Notes: generated by a model not told the origin, from the sequence alone. A DNA stretch of 23,041 nucleotides from MAG-120531 sp038125995 (GCA_038125995.1 JAYPEX010000018.1:1-23041); one strand, 5' to 3'; positions 1-8,232 are shown, counted from the stretch's first letter. Numbers and translations: made by a program.

Positions 1-356
1 AAAAAGAACCTGGATATAACATCTATAATTATGTTGACAAGCCTGATTTTACTATGAGAGAATTATCTTCCATTATTGAGGCTAAATTGTGCATTTCTCT
101 GCCAAAACTAAAAATTCCTTATTGGTTGGGAATGTTAGGCGGTTATGTAGTTGATTTAATAGCTTTAACTTTTAATAAAAAACTTCAAATAAGTTCCGTT
201 AGAGTTAAGAAGTTCTGCGCTACAACACAATTTGATGCGACAAAAGCTCATTCAACATTTTCAGCTCCTTACTCATTAGAAAAAGGCCTAAATAAAACAT
301 TGGAGTTTGAGTTTATTGATCCAAAGGAGGACGATATTCTTTTCTTCAGTGAATAA
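1..356 (+). CDS. NAD-dependent sugar epimerase/dehydratase, C-terminal part (start outside window)
   Basis: The frame is open from base 3 to the TAA at 354-356, so this is the last ~117 residues of a gene that begins left of the window. The fragment has the look of the C-terminal lobe of extended short-chain dehydrogenases (GalE-like sugar-nucleotide epimerases) from polysaccharide clusters: YNYVDKPDFTM near the left edge, a motif IPYWLGMLGGYVVDL, then ISSVRVKKFCATTQFD, and APYSLEKGL near the end. The Rossmann NAD site and the catalytic Tyr-x-x-x-Lys would lie in the missing part. By family it would interconvert nucleotide- or lipid-linked sugars in the cytoplasm for surface glycan synthesis, which fits the export genes further right. 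The exact substrate cannot be told. An ATG at 54 is internal and is not the start. Confidence 0.75.
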   Translation, partial: KEPGYNIYNYVDKPDFTMRELSSIIEAKLCISLPKLKIPYWLGMLGGYVVDLIALTFNKKLQISSVRVKKFCATTQFDATKAHSTFSAPYSLEKGLNKTLEFEFIDPKEDDILFFSE

Positions 357-430
357 ATTTAAAAGCTAAACCCCTGTCACATTTTGTCACTTTTCTTTAA
401 AATTCCTAATTTTAGATAAATCACATAATC

Positions 431-724
431 ATGTTCGACTCAGAATCAGGTAGAAAAGGAGGACAAAAATCCAAAAGAGGTCCTGCAAAAAAAGTAGAGC
501 CAGGCATCCAAGAAAAAATGGAGATGCTCTATGAAAAAGTCCTTGATGATTTATTAAAGAATCAGGATAAGCTTACCAAAACTGAACGTGTAAAACTATT
601 CGTAACTCTTTCTAACTACATCTTCCCAAAAACAAAATCTGTTCGAGACAAATTCACTCTTGAAAAGATTAAAGAAAATAACGAGAAACCTATATTAGAT
701 AGAGATCCAGACCCTACTGAATAG
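431..724 (+). CDS. Small basic protein of unknown function (97 aa)
   Basis: Starts at ATG 431, 74 bases after the epimerase fragment, and ends at TAG 724. The N-terminus (about residues 6-22) is rich in Gly, Lys and Arg (GRKGGQKSKRGPAKK) and probably disordered or nucleic-acid binding. Residues ~25-75 look helical (KMEMLYEKVLDDLLKNQ, then TKTERVKLFVTLSNYIFPK). The tail is acidic and proline-containing. The layout, a basic Gly/Lys start followed by a helical block ending in a Phe-Pro-Lys turn, faintly resembles small terminase-like or phage-borne proteins of Bacteroidota, but this is only an impression. It converges with the tyrosine recombinase gene and overlaps its last 11 bases, so the two may travel together. 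No signal peptide or membrane segment is seen. The function is unknown. Confidence 0.55.
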   Translation: MFDSESGRKGGQKSKRGPAKKVEPGIQEKMEMLYEKVLDDLLKNQDKLTKTERVKLFVTLSNYIFPKTKSVRDKFTLEKIKENNEKPILDRDPDPTE

Positions 725-1748
725 AACTCAACTTCTGCATAAATAAATCCGCCAAAGAATCATTATTCTGATTTGTTCCAATATAAGTTAAAAACGTACT
801 TTCCTTGGTATGCCCTGTAATATTCATGAGCAGTGGCGTCTCAATCTTCCCATAATAATTGGTAGCAAATGATCTTCGCATGATATGTGAAGTCACAAAT
901 TCATATTTAGGAGCAACGATTAATTCCTTTCTTTTTGTCTTCGGGTTATTTTTATACCCACTCACCTTCTCATTAATTCCAGCTAGTATACAGATTTCCT
1001 TTATCTCTTTGTTAAACTGAGCTTGTGAAACCTCCTTAGGAAATTCATTCACTAATATTTCAATGACTCTGGGATCCACTACTCCAACAGTTACTGACTT
1101 CTTAGTCTTTTGTTGAGTGATATCTATATACAGACCAAAACTAGCTTTTCTGATATTAGAAGGACTTAAATTTAATAAATCAGATACACGCTGTCCAATA
1201 GAAAGTCCAATCAATAGCCATTTAAAAGAATCCTGATACTTCAAAACACCCTGTTCAGTTTGTTCGGTTTTCTTAATTCTCGAAATTTCCTCTGGAGTTA
1301 ACACATGAATAATTCGATCAGAGGACTTTTGTTTAAATGATTCAATATATCCTGAGAATGGATGAACTACATGTCCACACTTTTCTGCATCACGTAAGAT
1401 CACTTTCAGTAGCTTGATCTGTTGACCCGCATAGTTATCACTATACTTCTTCTCAAACTTTAAGAATCTTGTAAATTGCTCTGCAATTCCTCTATCTATG
1501 GTATGTAAGTAAAGTTTCTGTTTTGAGAACTTCTGAAAATCCACAACCACCCGAAACAATGATTTATAAGTTCGAATCGTATTATAAGCGAGTCCAACTG
1601 TTCCAAAACTCATCACTCTTCGAGTAGGAGCATTGGCTATAAAATGATCTAAATAATCTAAGAATAGGATGGCATTTTCTACTTCAATTATCCTATTTTT
1701 AACACCAGAATCCAACTTGAATTCCCCTTTTTTAACTTGATTAAACAT
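714..1748 (-). CDS. Tyrosine recombinase / phage-type integrase
   Basis: 344 residues, start ATG 1748. It cuts and rejoins DNA at specific sites through a covalent 3'-phosphotyrosine. The N-terminal part (~25-130) is a helical SAM-like core-binding domain, and the catalytic domain covers ~150-340. The catalytic set is visible: Arg187 in IGQRVSDLL, a probable beta-hairpin Lys at 214-217, His288-x-x-Arg291 in SHIMRRSFATNYY, His313 in ITGHTKEST and the nucleophile Tyr322 in FLTYIG. All are present, so it should be active. The length and style match the integrases of Bacteroidota integrative elements, and also the relatives that invert capsule promoters, rather than XerC/D (~300 aa). It lies between polysaccharide export genes and an epimerase. 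No promoter of the TAnnTTTG type was found upstream. Its 3' end overlaps the small gene at 431-724 by 11 bases. Its target site is not known. Confidence 0.9.
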   Translation of the reverse strand: MFNQVKKGEFKLDSGVKNRIIEVENAILFLDYLDHFIANAPTRRVMSFGTVGLAYNTIRTYKSLFRVVVDFQKFSKQKLYLHTIDRGIAEQFTRFLKFEKKYSDNYAGQQIKLLKVILRDAEKCGHVVHPFSGYIESFKQKSSDRIIHVLTPEEISRIKKTEQTEQGVLKYQDSFKWLLIGLSIGQRVSDLLNLSPSNIRKASFGLYIDITQQKTKKSVTVGVVDPRVIEILVNEFPKEVSQAQFNKEIKEICILAGINEKVSGYKNNPKTKRKELIVAPKYEFVTSHIMRRSFATNYYGKIETPLLMNITGHTKESTFLTYIGTNQNNDSLADLFMQKLSSIQ

Positions 1749-1913
1749 ATGTTATTGTTATTATTTAACATGAAAATAACGTTTGTTTTCATAACTAAAT
1801 AACAGTTTAGTCGAAAATTTAAACATTGATTCATATAACAATATACGTTTTTTAAATCAATTATAAAATTATAATCAATTTAATTTCAAGTAGTTACAAT
1901 AAATTTATTTTTG

Positions 1914-1938
1914 AAAAAGAGACTACGGACTGTAGTCT
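1914..1938 (-). terminator. Rho-independent terminator after the export genes
   Basis: Read on the minus strand, AGACTAC and GTAGTCT form a perfect 7-bp stem around a 5-base loop. C and a run of five T follow. It begins 12 bases past the stop of the Wzz-type gene and so ends the export operon before the recombinase gene. Confidence 0.75.
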
Positions 1939-1950
1939 AAATTTAATATT

Positions 1951-3039
1951 TTATGAATTTATTTGTTTCCAAATTTCTATTACTGGCCCTTTTACTAAAA
2001 CATACCCAATAGCTAAAACTAAGCCTAAAAATGTCCAAACAACTACAATTAAGGATCTACTAGGTCCACTTTTTTCAAAAGGCACACTAACAGGCTGAAT
2101 AATAGTAAAAACAGGGGTGTCTTTATTTAATTGTAACTTTGATTGTTCTACTTGAGAAGCTAGATTTTGAACTACAGATTGAAGAATGTTTGCCTCACTT
2201 ATAAGTCTATCTAACTTATTTTGATATAATGAACTGTTAATATTTAAATTTTGATCTCTAAATAATGCGATTTCATCTTGAAGCTTATTAAATTCATTAA
2301 GTTTAATATCATACTGACTTTTTACAAATTTCAATGTTTCTTTTGACGATTTACTTTTATATTCTATTATGCTTTGTTGTAATATAGCTTCAGCATTTTT
2401 AGTTATCTGAGCTGGAATCAACTGATTTGTATCATTAGAAGATAAGGTAATTATTCCTTGTTTCTCATCAACATTTAGTGTAATAATTTTATCTAGGTTT
2501 TTAAATAATTTATTATCCTCTTCGGTAATTCTATAGATATTTAACTCTTCTTGCGTTTGAGTATTTAAATCGGCTTTAAAAAATTTTATAATTGTTCCAG
2601 GAAGTCCAATTGTATATTTCTTCATTGAACCAATAATGGAAATCTCATTTGTTTTTTCAAGTAGAAAATTTCTTATAGAAATTTTTCTGCCTTCAAAGTC
2701 AATTATAGATTTTAAAAGTTGTAAACGAAAAGGAATACCTTTTACAATTTCAGGATAAATTAAAGGTGAAATTTCAGATGAATTTGAACCAGAAGATAAA
2801 TTTATACCTGCTAAAGAGGCAAGTCCAGATAATGAGCTACTTGTTTTAAGTTCACTACTAAGTTGCGGAATAAATTTTGTAGATGAACTAAAAGTATTAG
2901 GTGTCGATAATGCAATTAAGACACCTAAAAATGTAGAAGCAAGTGTCACCCTAACAATAATCTTTCTTTTAATATATATTGATTTAATTAATTCTATTAA
3001 ATCTATTGCATCATCTTCTATTAAATTCTCTTTTTTCAT
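1951..3039 (-). CDS. Wzz-type polysaccharide chain-length determinant / co-polymerase
   Basis: 362 residues, start ATG 3039. Inner-membrane polysaccharide co-polymerase that sets glycan chain length and links synthesis to export. A cytoplasmic start (to ~26, with DAIDLIELIKSIYIKRK typical of the Wzz domain) is followed by a first membrane helix (~27-46). A long periplasmic part with coiled-coil-like helices (~235-300) comes next, then the proline motif PVSVPFEKSGPSRS before the second membrane helix (~329-350). The C-terminal tyrosine kinase domain of Wzc proteins is absent, so this is the short Wzz form. It starts 7 bases after the stop of the SLBB export gene, so the two are surely one operon. 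The usual pairing in Bacteroidota is an outer-membrane SLBB channel with this inner-membrane partner. Codon use is very AT-rich, like its neighbour and unlike the genes right of 6200. Confidence 0.88.
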   Translation of the reverse strand: MKKENLIEDDAIDLIELIKSIYIKRKIIVRVTLASTFLGVLIALSTPNTFSSSTKFIPQLSSELKTSSSLSGLASLAGINLSSGSNSSEISPLIYPEIVKGIPFRLQLLKSIIDFEGRKISIRNFLLEKTNEISIIGSMKKYTIGLPGTIIKFFKADLNTQTQEELNIYRITEEDNKLFKNLDKIITLNVDEKQGIITLSSNDTNQLIPAQITKNAEAILQQSIIEYKSKSSKETLKFVKSQYDIKLNEFNKLQDEIALFRDQNLNINSSLYQNKLDRLISEANILQSVVQNLASQVEQSKLQLNKDTPVFTIIQPVSVPFEKSGPSRSLIVVVWTFLGLVLAIGYVLVKGPVIEIWKQINS

Positions 3040-3046
3040 AATAAAA

Positions 3047-5817
3047 TTATAATCTATTAACCAATAAAATAGAAGTAAGGGTGCCAGATATTATACCAAA
3101 TATTCTGGAAAACTCATCAACAAAACTTCGGTCTGATTTTACTTTTTCCGGCTTCTGAGTTGCAATAATTACATCTCCTGGATAAATTTTAGGATTGCTA
3201 AAAAGATTATGTTTTTTTACACTTGAACCGTTTTTTCTAAGAATAACAATACTTTCAATTCTATTTTTTAATCCTCCTGAATTATTTAAATAAAATCTTG
3301 CTCTCTTATCTCTTGTATAATTAGCAATAAAACTATTATTTAATCCACTCCCAATTAATTCAACATTATCAAGCAAAGAACCTATTTCAATTAAGTCTCC
3401 TGATTTAAATTTAATTTTTTTTAAACTTTTTTTGTTTTTATAACCTAAAACTTTTTCATCTCTTGTAATTCTAGTGGAATTTATAAATGCAATTTCGGTT
3501 AATCCTCCAGATTTTTCAATTAAGCTTTCAATATTAGTTTGAATATTATTAATAGAGTATGATCCAGGTAAATTTACTTCGCCAGTAATTGTAACAAATG
3601 GATTATAACCAGCTCTGATTGGCTTTTTTACTGAAATTATATCANNNNNNNNNNNNNNNNNNNNNNNNNNNNNNNNNNNNNNNNNNNNNNNNNNNNNNNN
3701 NNNNNNNNNNNNNNNNNNNNNNNNNNNNNNNNNNNNNNNNNNNNTGTAACAAATGGATTATAACCAGCTCTGATTGGCTTTTTTACTGAAATTATATCAT
3801 AATTATTAAGATAAAATGGAGATTCAGGTTGCTTTTTAAATCCTAGTAAATAATCAAAATCAATACTATATTTTATTACTTCATTGAAAAAAGTATTTGT
3901 ATTTAATTTTCTAATAATTTCCACTTCGCTTAAAGCATATTCTTGGAGTCCTCCTGCCAATAAAATAGCATCCTCAACAAGCATATTTTCATTTAAATCA
4001 AATTTTTGTGGTGAATTTACAGCACCTTCAACCTGAACATATTGATCTAAATTTTCAGTAACATTTCTTGAATACAATCTAACTCTGTCTTTGGGAGTTA
4101 AATAAGTATTTTTAATTCCAACTAAGTCACTTAGATTATATGATTTAGTTGAATATTTTCCAGTTTTTTTATTGAACGAATCAATATCAACTCTACTAGT
4201 TAAAACCTTGGATTGAAATTCTAATTCTTCAAATGAAGTAGATTCAAAAATAACATCAAATAATGATAAATTTTCACGCCAAAAAATAGTTTTATCGTCT
4301 GTGCCAAATCCAGAAATACTAACTTGCTTCTCTCCTTCAACTTTTTTCAATGTATAAACTAATATAGTGTCATCTTGATCTAGAGTAACCTTTGTAGTAC
4401 CATCTAAAACGCTTTTTAGATTATAAGTCTTGAACGACTTAAAACCAGTTTCATCAACTTTTGAAATATCAACTTTATTCATGTAGGTATCTGGAGATAT
4501 TCCTTTACCAGCTATTTCAATTAAAGTTTTTAAATCTGGGTATTTTATTACTGAATAAGTACCTGGGTTATTTACGCTACCCTCAAGATTAACAAGATTT
4601 AATTCTTTATCTAATATTTTAGAAATTGAAATCTCGTCCCCATCAATAAGAATAAATTCTTTGTTATTTTGATAATTTATCGTTGTTAAAAACTTATCAT
4701 AAATTTGATCTTGTGTTCTATCTTCGAACGGTATAACTCGAGAGATATTAATATTTTGAGTAGATGCAGAAACTTGAAATCCTCCAGAAAATCTTAACAA
4801 ATCATCAAAATTTTCACCCTTCTTTAATTCAAAGATTCCTGTATTTTTAACTTCACCTTCTATTGATATGGAATTACCTCTTGTTGGAACAAAAACAACG
4901 TCAGAACTCATAAGTCTGATATCATCATCCAAATTTCCATTAACTATAAAATCATATAAATCGATTTCTTTTAAAAGCTTATTATTTCGATAAATTTTGA
5001 TGTTTCTGAGTGATCCATTTGTCTTTACTCCTCCAGCTGCATATAAGGCATTTAAAGCTGATGCTAATCCATTAACTAAATGAGGCCCTGGAGAAACTAC
5101 TTGTCCAAGTACGTTTACTTTAACTGGTCTAATTTGAGTTAAAGAAACATCTAAAAATGCTTGTTGTGGATTTGAAACTAATCCATTATAAAATTTACCT
5201 AAAAACAATTTTAATCTTGACTTTATTGTTTTCAGGGAATTTCCAGCAGCTTGAAAAACTCCCATTTCAGGAAAAATAATATTTCCATTTAAGTCAATTT
5301 TAACTTCAGTTATATATGCATTATTTCCAAAAACAGTTAATCTTAATTCATCACCCGGAGACAATAAATAGCCTTCATCTATATTTCCAACTAAATAGTC
5401 TTTGGTAGCAAAAGGATTATTTTTAAAAATTGAATATCCAAAATAATTGTTATTCGGATCAATATCTATATCTTCTTGGATAATTATATCATTAGCATTA
5501 TTAATTATAGTATCCGTAGCTATTTGAATTTCATCAATAATATCGTTTTTTAATGATTCTGATGATGCAGTATTACTTTTATTGAAGTTACTTTTTAAAA
5601 ATGTATTAAGATCGATTCCTTGCATTCGAGCCATTTCTTGAGCCTGCGATAAAGAGATACCATTTTTACTTAGCTCATTAATGACTTCATTAGTTGTGTT
5701 AACATTTCTAGCTTTAGCTTCTTCAAGTATTTTTTGTTCAACAGAATTTTGAGCATTAATAGAAAATACGTTGAAAAATAATACTATAAAAAATAATTTT
5801 TGAATTGAAATATTCAT
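3047..5817 (-). CDS. SLBB-domain polysaccharide export protein (Wza-like), interrupted by a false gap
   Basis: Outer-membrane polysaccharide export protein. ATG 5817 gives a signal peptide (~1-22, ending SINA before QNS). A poly-export domain starts with YLLSPGDELRLTVFG (~150-164). About five SLBB repeats follow, each of the type GxVxxPGxYxL...LLxxAGG. The 100-N run at 3645-3744 splits the gene as deposited. The 55 bases before it (3590-3644) equal the 55 after it (3745-3799). Removing one copy and the Ns joins codon 691 in frame to ITGEVNLPGSYSI, which completes the last SLBB repeat, and the frame runs on to TAA 3047-3049. The restored protein is 871 residues and ends in a hydrophobic helix (FGIISGTLTSILLVNRL). 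Without the repair it would be read as a truncated 5' part plus a small orphan frame at 3047-3376. It heads the operon with the Wzz-type gene 7 bases downstream. Confidence 0.9.
3645..3744. other. Assembly gap of 100 N flanked by an identical 55-base overlap
   Basis: Exactly 100 N, the usual placeholder for a gap of unknown size. Bases 3590-3644 and 3745-3799 are identical over 55 positions, so two contigs that overlap were joined with a spacer instead of being merged. The reading frame of the SLBB gene closes perfectly when the overlap is collapsed. Confidence 0.95.
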
Positions 5818-6040
5818 GGATAACAGATTAGTAAAAACAAAAATAATGAATTAACAACAATAAAATATTATATATTAATAATATTGGATATACTATAATT
5901 TTATCATTGAATAAATTTCTGATAAATTAACTTCCTTTAAATTACAATTTTAGGCATTGTATAAATAGATCGAAGGTTTATAATTAGTTTATTATTTTTG
6001 CAAAACATTTAAAAGTTCACTTTGGAAATAATATTGCCAA

Positions 6041-6070
6041 AACAAAAAAGTCACCCGATTGGATGACTTT
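6041..6070 (-). terminator. Terminator of the tRNA-Val gene
   Basis: On the minus strand, 8 bases past the tRNA 3' end, AAAGTCA (6070-6064) and TGACTTT (6053-6047) form a 7-bp stem around a 10-base loop. TTTGTT-type sequence follows. It ends tRNA transcription before the AT-rich upstream region of the export genes. Confidence 0.7.
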
Positions 6071-6077
6071 ATTACTG

Positions 6078-6152
6078 TGGGCCCTACTGGGTTCGAACCA
6101 GTGACCCCCTGCTTGTAAGGCAGGTGCTCTGAACCAGCTGAGCTAAGAGCCC
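6078..6152 (-). tRNA. tRNA-Val (anticodon TAC)
   Basis: The reverse complement folds as a full cloverleaf. The 7-bp acceptor stem is GGGCTCT with AGGGCCC (one T-G pair). The D arm has TAGCTCAGCTGGTTCAGAGC. The anticodon stem CCTGC/GCAGG encloses the loop CTTACAA, giving anticodon TAC (valine). The T arm has the invariant GGTTCGAACC. No CCA is encoded, as is usual in this phylum. The 3' end points toward the AT-rich polysaccharide locus. No second copy of the tRNA 3' end is seen in the window, so an att duplication cannot be shown here. Confidence 0.95.
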
Positions 6153-6178
6153 TCATTACTCCTTTGCAGAAGCGAGTG

Positions 6179-6209
6179 CAAATATAAAGCAGTTTTTGAA
6201 TTCCCAAAA
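6179..6209 (-). promoter_or_regulatory. Promoter of tRNA-Val (Bacteroidota sigma type)
   Basis: On the minus strand, TTTTG (6209-6205) is followed after 18 bases by TATATTTG (6186-6179), a perfect match to the Bacteroidota -7 box TAnnTTTG with a normal spacing. Transcription would start near 6170, some 20 bases before the mature tRNA end. Confidence 0.75.
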
Positions 6210-6242
6210 GCTTTTTTAAATTTTTTTTAAGTTCTGGTTCCT

Positions 6243-6250
6243 TATCTTTG
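6243..6250 (+). promoter_or_regulatory. Probable -7 box (TATCTTTG) of the DUF3108 gene
   Basis: TATCTTTG matches TAnnTTTG. No TTG lies at the expected distance upstream (T-rich sequence instead), so only half of the promoter is recognisable. A start site near 6256 would leave a leader of about 10 bases before the TTG codon at 6266 and would exclude the in-frame TTG at 6248, which sits inside the box. Confidence 0.45.
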
Positions 6251-6265
6251 AACAAAGCTTTTAAC

Positions 6266-7027
6266 TTGAACAAAACAACACTACTTTTTTTAATGTTGAC
6301 TGGAGTTCATCTCTCTTTAAGTGCTCAAGAGGAGAACCCTAAAATAACACCTTTGGTCGTCGAAACTTATGATTTTAGAGTTCGTTACGGCTTTTTAAAT
6401 GCCGTTTTTGCAAAACTTAGCAGAAGCGAAGTAGTCTTTGAAGAGAAAAAAGTACAACACGTCGTAGGGTCTGGATCCACCACAGGAGTGGCACGATTGT
6501 TTCTGAAAGTCGATGATCGCTATGAGAGTTACTACACTGATGATTTTAAACCGCATTATTTCAAAAGATCCGTTCGAGAAGGAACCTATGAAAAAGACGA
6601 GGAAATTCATTTTGATTATCTAACTAATGGAGCAGTTGTCACCAATTTAACTTCTTTGGAGCAAACCGATATTCCAATTGTTGAAGGATTACAAGACTTA
6701 ATGTCTTTTTACTTCTACTTAAAAGAAGTGATCAATCCGAAACAATTAAAAGTCGATACTGTAATTACCGTTCCGATCCTATTTGATGCTGATGGCATCT
6801 TTTATTTTAAAATAAAATATAAAGGAGAAGAACACATCCAAACAGTTTTCGGAGTAAAGGATTGTTATTTATTTGAGCCCACTATTGATTTTGGATCTCG
6901 AGTATTCGGTAAAAACAAGAATTTTAAGGTTTGGATTTCAAAGGATGAATTATTGCCCATCAAAGTAAAAGCTCCTCTTGTGATTGGTAGTATTGTAGTG
7001 GATTTAGAGAATTATATCTATCATTGA
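6266..7027 (+). CDS. Secreted DUF3108 domain protein
   Basis: About 253 residues. I chose TTG 6266 as the start. It gives a good signal peptide (MNKTTLLFLMLTGVHLSLSA, then QEEN), while the TTG at 6248 lies in a likely promoter box and the first ATG (6293) would leave too short a signal without a positive end. The mature part matches DUF3108: a beta-rich domain opening ETYDFRVRYGFLNAVFAKL, a middle block GLQDLMSFYFYLKEV, then VFGVKDCYLFEPTIDFGSRVFG and VWISKDELLPIKVKAPL. The family is periplasmic or lipoprotein-trafficking-like, and its molecular role is not established. The stop lies 2 bases from the stop of folC on the other strand, with no terminator between, so the two transcripts must overlap at their ends. 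Confidence 0.8.
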   Translation: MNKTTLLFLMLTGVHLSLSAQEENPKITPLVVETYDFRVRYGFLNAVFAKLSRSEVVFEEKKVQHVVGSGSTTGVARLFLKVDDRYESYYTDDFKPHYFKRSVREGTYEKDEEIHFDYLTNGAVVTNLTSLEQTDIPIVEGLQDLMSFYFYLKEVINPKQLKVDTVITVPILFDADGIFYFKIKYKGEEHIQTVFGVKDCYLFEPTIDFGSRVFGKNKNFKVWISKDELLPIKVKAPLVIGSIVVDLENYIYH

Positions 7028-7029
7028 TT

Positions 7030-8232
7030 TTACAACACCTCCGCCACTACAAACGTACTCCCGCCTACGTAGATCATATCCTGCTCAGTTGCATTCAATG
7101 TAGCAGCTTCCAGAGCTTCCTGTACTGATTCGTGGGCAGTAGCCTTTAATCCAGCATCCTCTAACTTTTCTTTTAGTAGTTGTTGATTTAATGCTCGATC
7201 AATTTTTGGAGCACAGACGTAATAGAAGGCATCCTTTGGAAGTGATTGTATGACTCCATCAATGTCTTTATCACTCACCATTCCAATCACTATATGAAGT
7301 TGTTCTTTGGGCTCTTCTTCTAATTGCTTCAGCGTATAGTTAAGTCCTTCTTTGTTATGGGCGGTATCGAGTATGATCTTGGGGTTTTGTTGAATGAGTT
7401 GCCATCTTCCTAACAAATGGGTGTTTTTCACCACAGAAAGCAGTCCATTTACTAAATGCTCCTGAGTTATTTTAAAGCCCACTAAGCGTTTGATCACCTC
7501 CACAACTCCATTGATATTCTTAGACTGATAATTGCCCTTTAAATCGCTTTTAAAGCTTAACGGAGCTGCTAAATAGATGGGTGCTTTCAACTCATCAGCT
7601 TTTTCTTTAAAAACCTCCCAGGTCGCTTCTTGATACTCACTGATCACCACTGGTGTATGGGGTTTAATGATTCCAGCTTTCTCATATGCGATCTTTGGCA
7701 GTGTATCTCCCAAGAAGTTCATATGATCCATACCAATATTGGTAATCAGCGATACTTCTGGTTGAATGATGTTTGTGGAATCCAAACGACCTCCTAATCC
7801 CACCTCCACAATAGCTATATCCACCTTGTTTTTTGCAAACACTTCAAAAGCCATCGCCACTGTTAATTCAAAAAAAGAAAGACTGTTGTGTTCAATATAG
7901 GTTTGATGCGTTTCAATAAAGTTTACGACTTCCACCTTTTGAATCATCTGCCCATTGATCTTAATCCGTTCTCTAAAATCTTTTAAATGAGGAGACGTAT
8001 ACAAACCAACCTTATAACCAGCCTCTTGAAGAATGGAGGCCAGCATATGAGACGAAGAACCCTTTCCATTGGTCCCCGCTACATGTATGCTTTTAAATTG
8101 CTTTTGGGGATTGTTTAAATACTTACAAAAATGAACAATGGGTTCTAATTTATTGGAATAAGCCTCTTTCCCTTTAAGTTGATAATTGGGAAGCTGTGCA
8201 TACATCCATTCAAGTGTCTGATGATAGTCCAC
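7030..8232 (-). CDS. folC: Folylpolyglutamate synthase / dihydrofolate synthase
   Basis: 400 residues. Cytoplasmic ATP-dependent ligase that adds glutamate to dihydropteroate and/or to folates. The ATP loop HVAGTNGKGSSSH (Lys57) is followed by YTSPHLKDFRERI (~78-90) and LITNIGMDHMNFLGDT, all family hallmarks of the Mur-ligase fold. The C-terminal domain carries ILDTAHNKEGL and ends in YVGGSTFVVAEVL. The length is normal, so the gene looks complete. It starts with GTG at 8232, whose G is also the last base of the tonB stop TAG, so the two are translationally coupled. It is the last gene of the nhaD-exbB-exbD-tonB-folC row. Whether both activities are present cannot be told from sequence alone. 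Confidence 0.93.
   Translation of the reverse strand: MDYHQTLEWMYAQLPNYQLKGKEAYSNKLEPIVHFCKYLNNPQKQFKSIHVAGTNGKGSSSHMLASILQEAGYKVGLYTSPHLKDFRERIKINGQMIQKVEVVNFIETHQTYIEHNSLSFFELTVAMAFEVFAKNKVDIAIVEVGLGGRLDSTNIIQPEVSLITNIGMDHMNFLGDTLPKIAYEKAGIIKPHTPVVISEYQEATWEVFKEKADELKAPIYLAAPLSFKSDLKGNYQSKNINGVVEVIKRLVGFKITQEHLVNGLLSVVKNTHLLGRWQLIQQNPKIILDTAHNKEGLNYTLKQLEEEPKEQLHIVIGMVSDKDIDGVIQSLPKDAFYYVCAPKIDRALNQQLLKEKLEDAGLKATAHESVQEALEAATLNATEQDMIYVGGSTFVVAEVL

Noticed and set aside
1749..1910. Invertible promoter or recombination site beside the recombinase gene
   Set aside because: The region is AT-rich with imperfect repeats (for example TGAAAATAAC and TGTTTTCA), but I see no pair of perfect inverted repeats flanking a promoter as in known phase-variable capsule loci.
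3047..3376. Separate 109-residue protein upstream of the Wzz-type gene
   Set aside because: It would start at an internal TTG and the frame continues upstream without stop to the false gap. It is the C-terminal end of the SLBB export protein.
3590..3799. Genuine 55-base direct repeat, such as an attachment site or target duplication
   Set aside because: The two copies are separated by nothing but a 100-N placeholder, and collapsing them restores an intact domain. An assembly artefact is the simpler explanation.
5838..5845. TATTTTTG box on the minus strand as promoter of the export operon
   Set aside because: No TTG lies 17-23 bases upstream of it, and such boxes arise easily in this AT-rich stretch. 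The promoter is likely somewhere in 5838-5990 but cannot be placed.
5992..6273. Minus-strand open frame of 93 codons
   Set aside because: It runs through the whole tRNA-Val gene, its promoter and its terminator, so it cannot be a protein gene.
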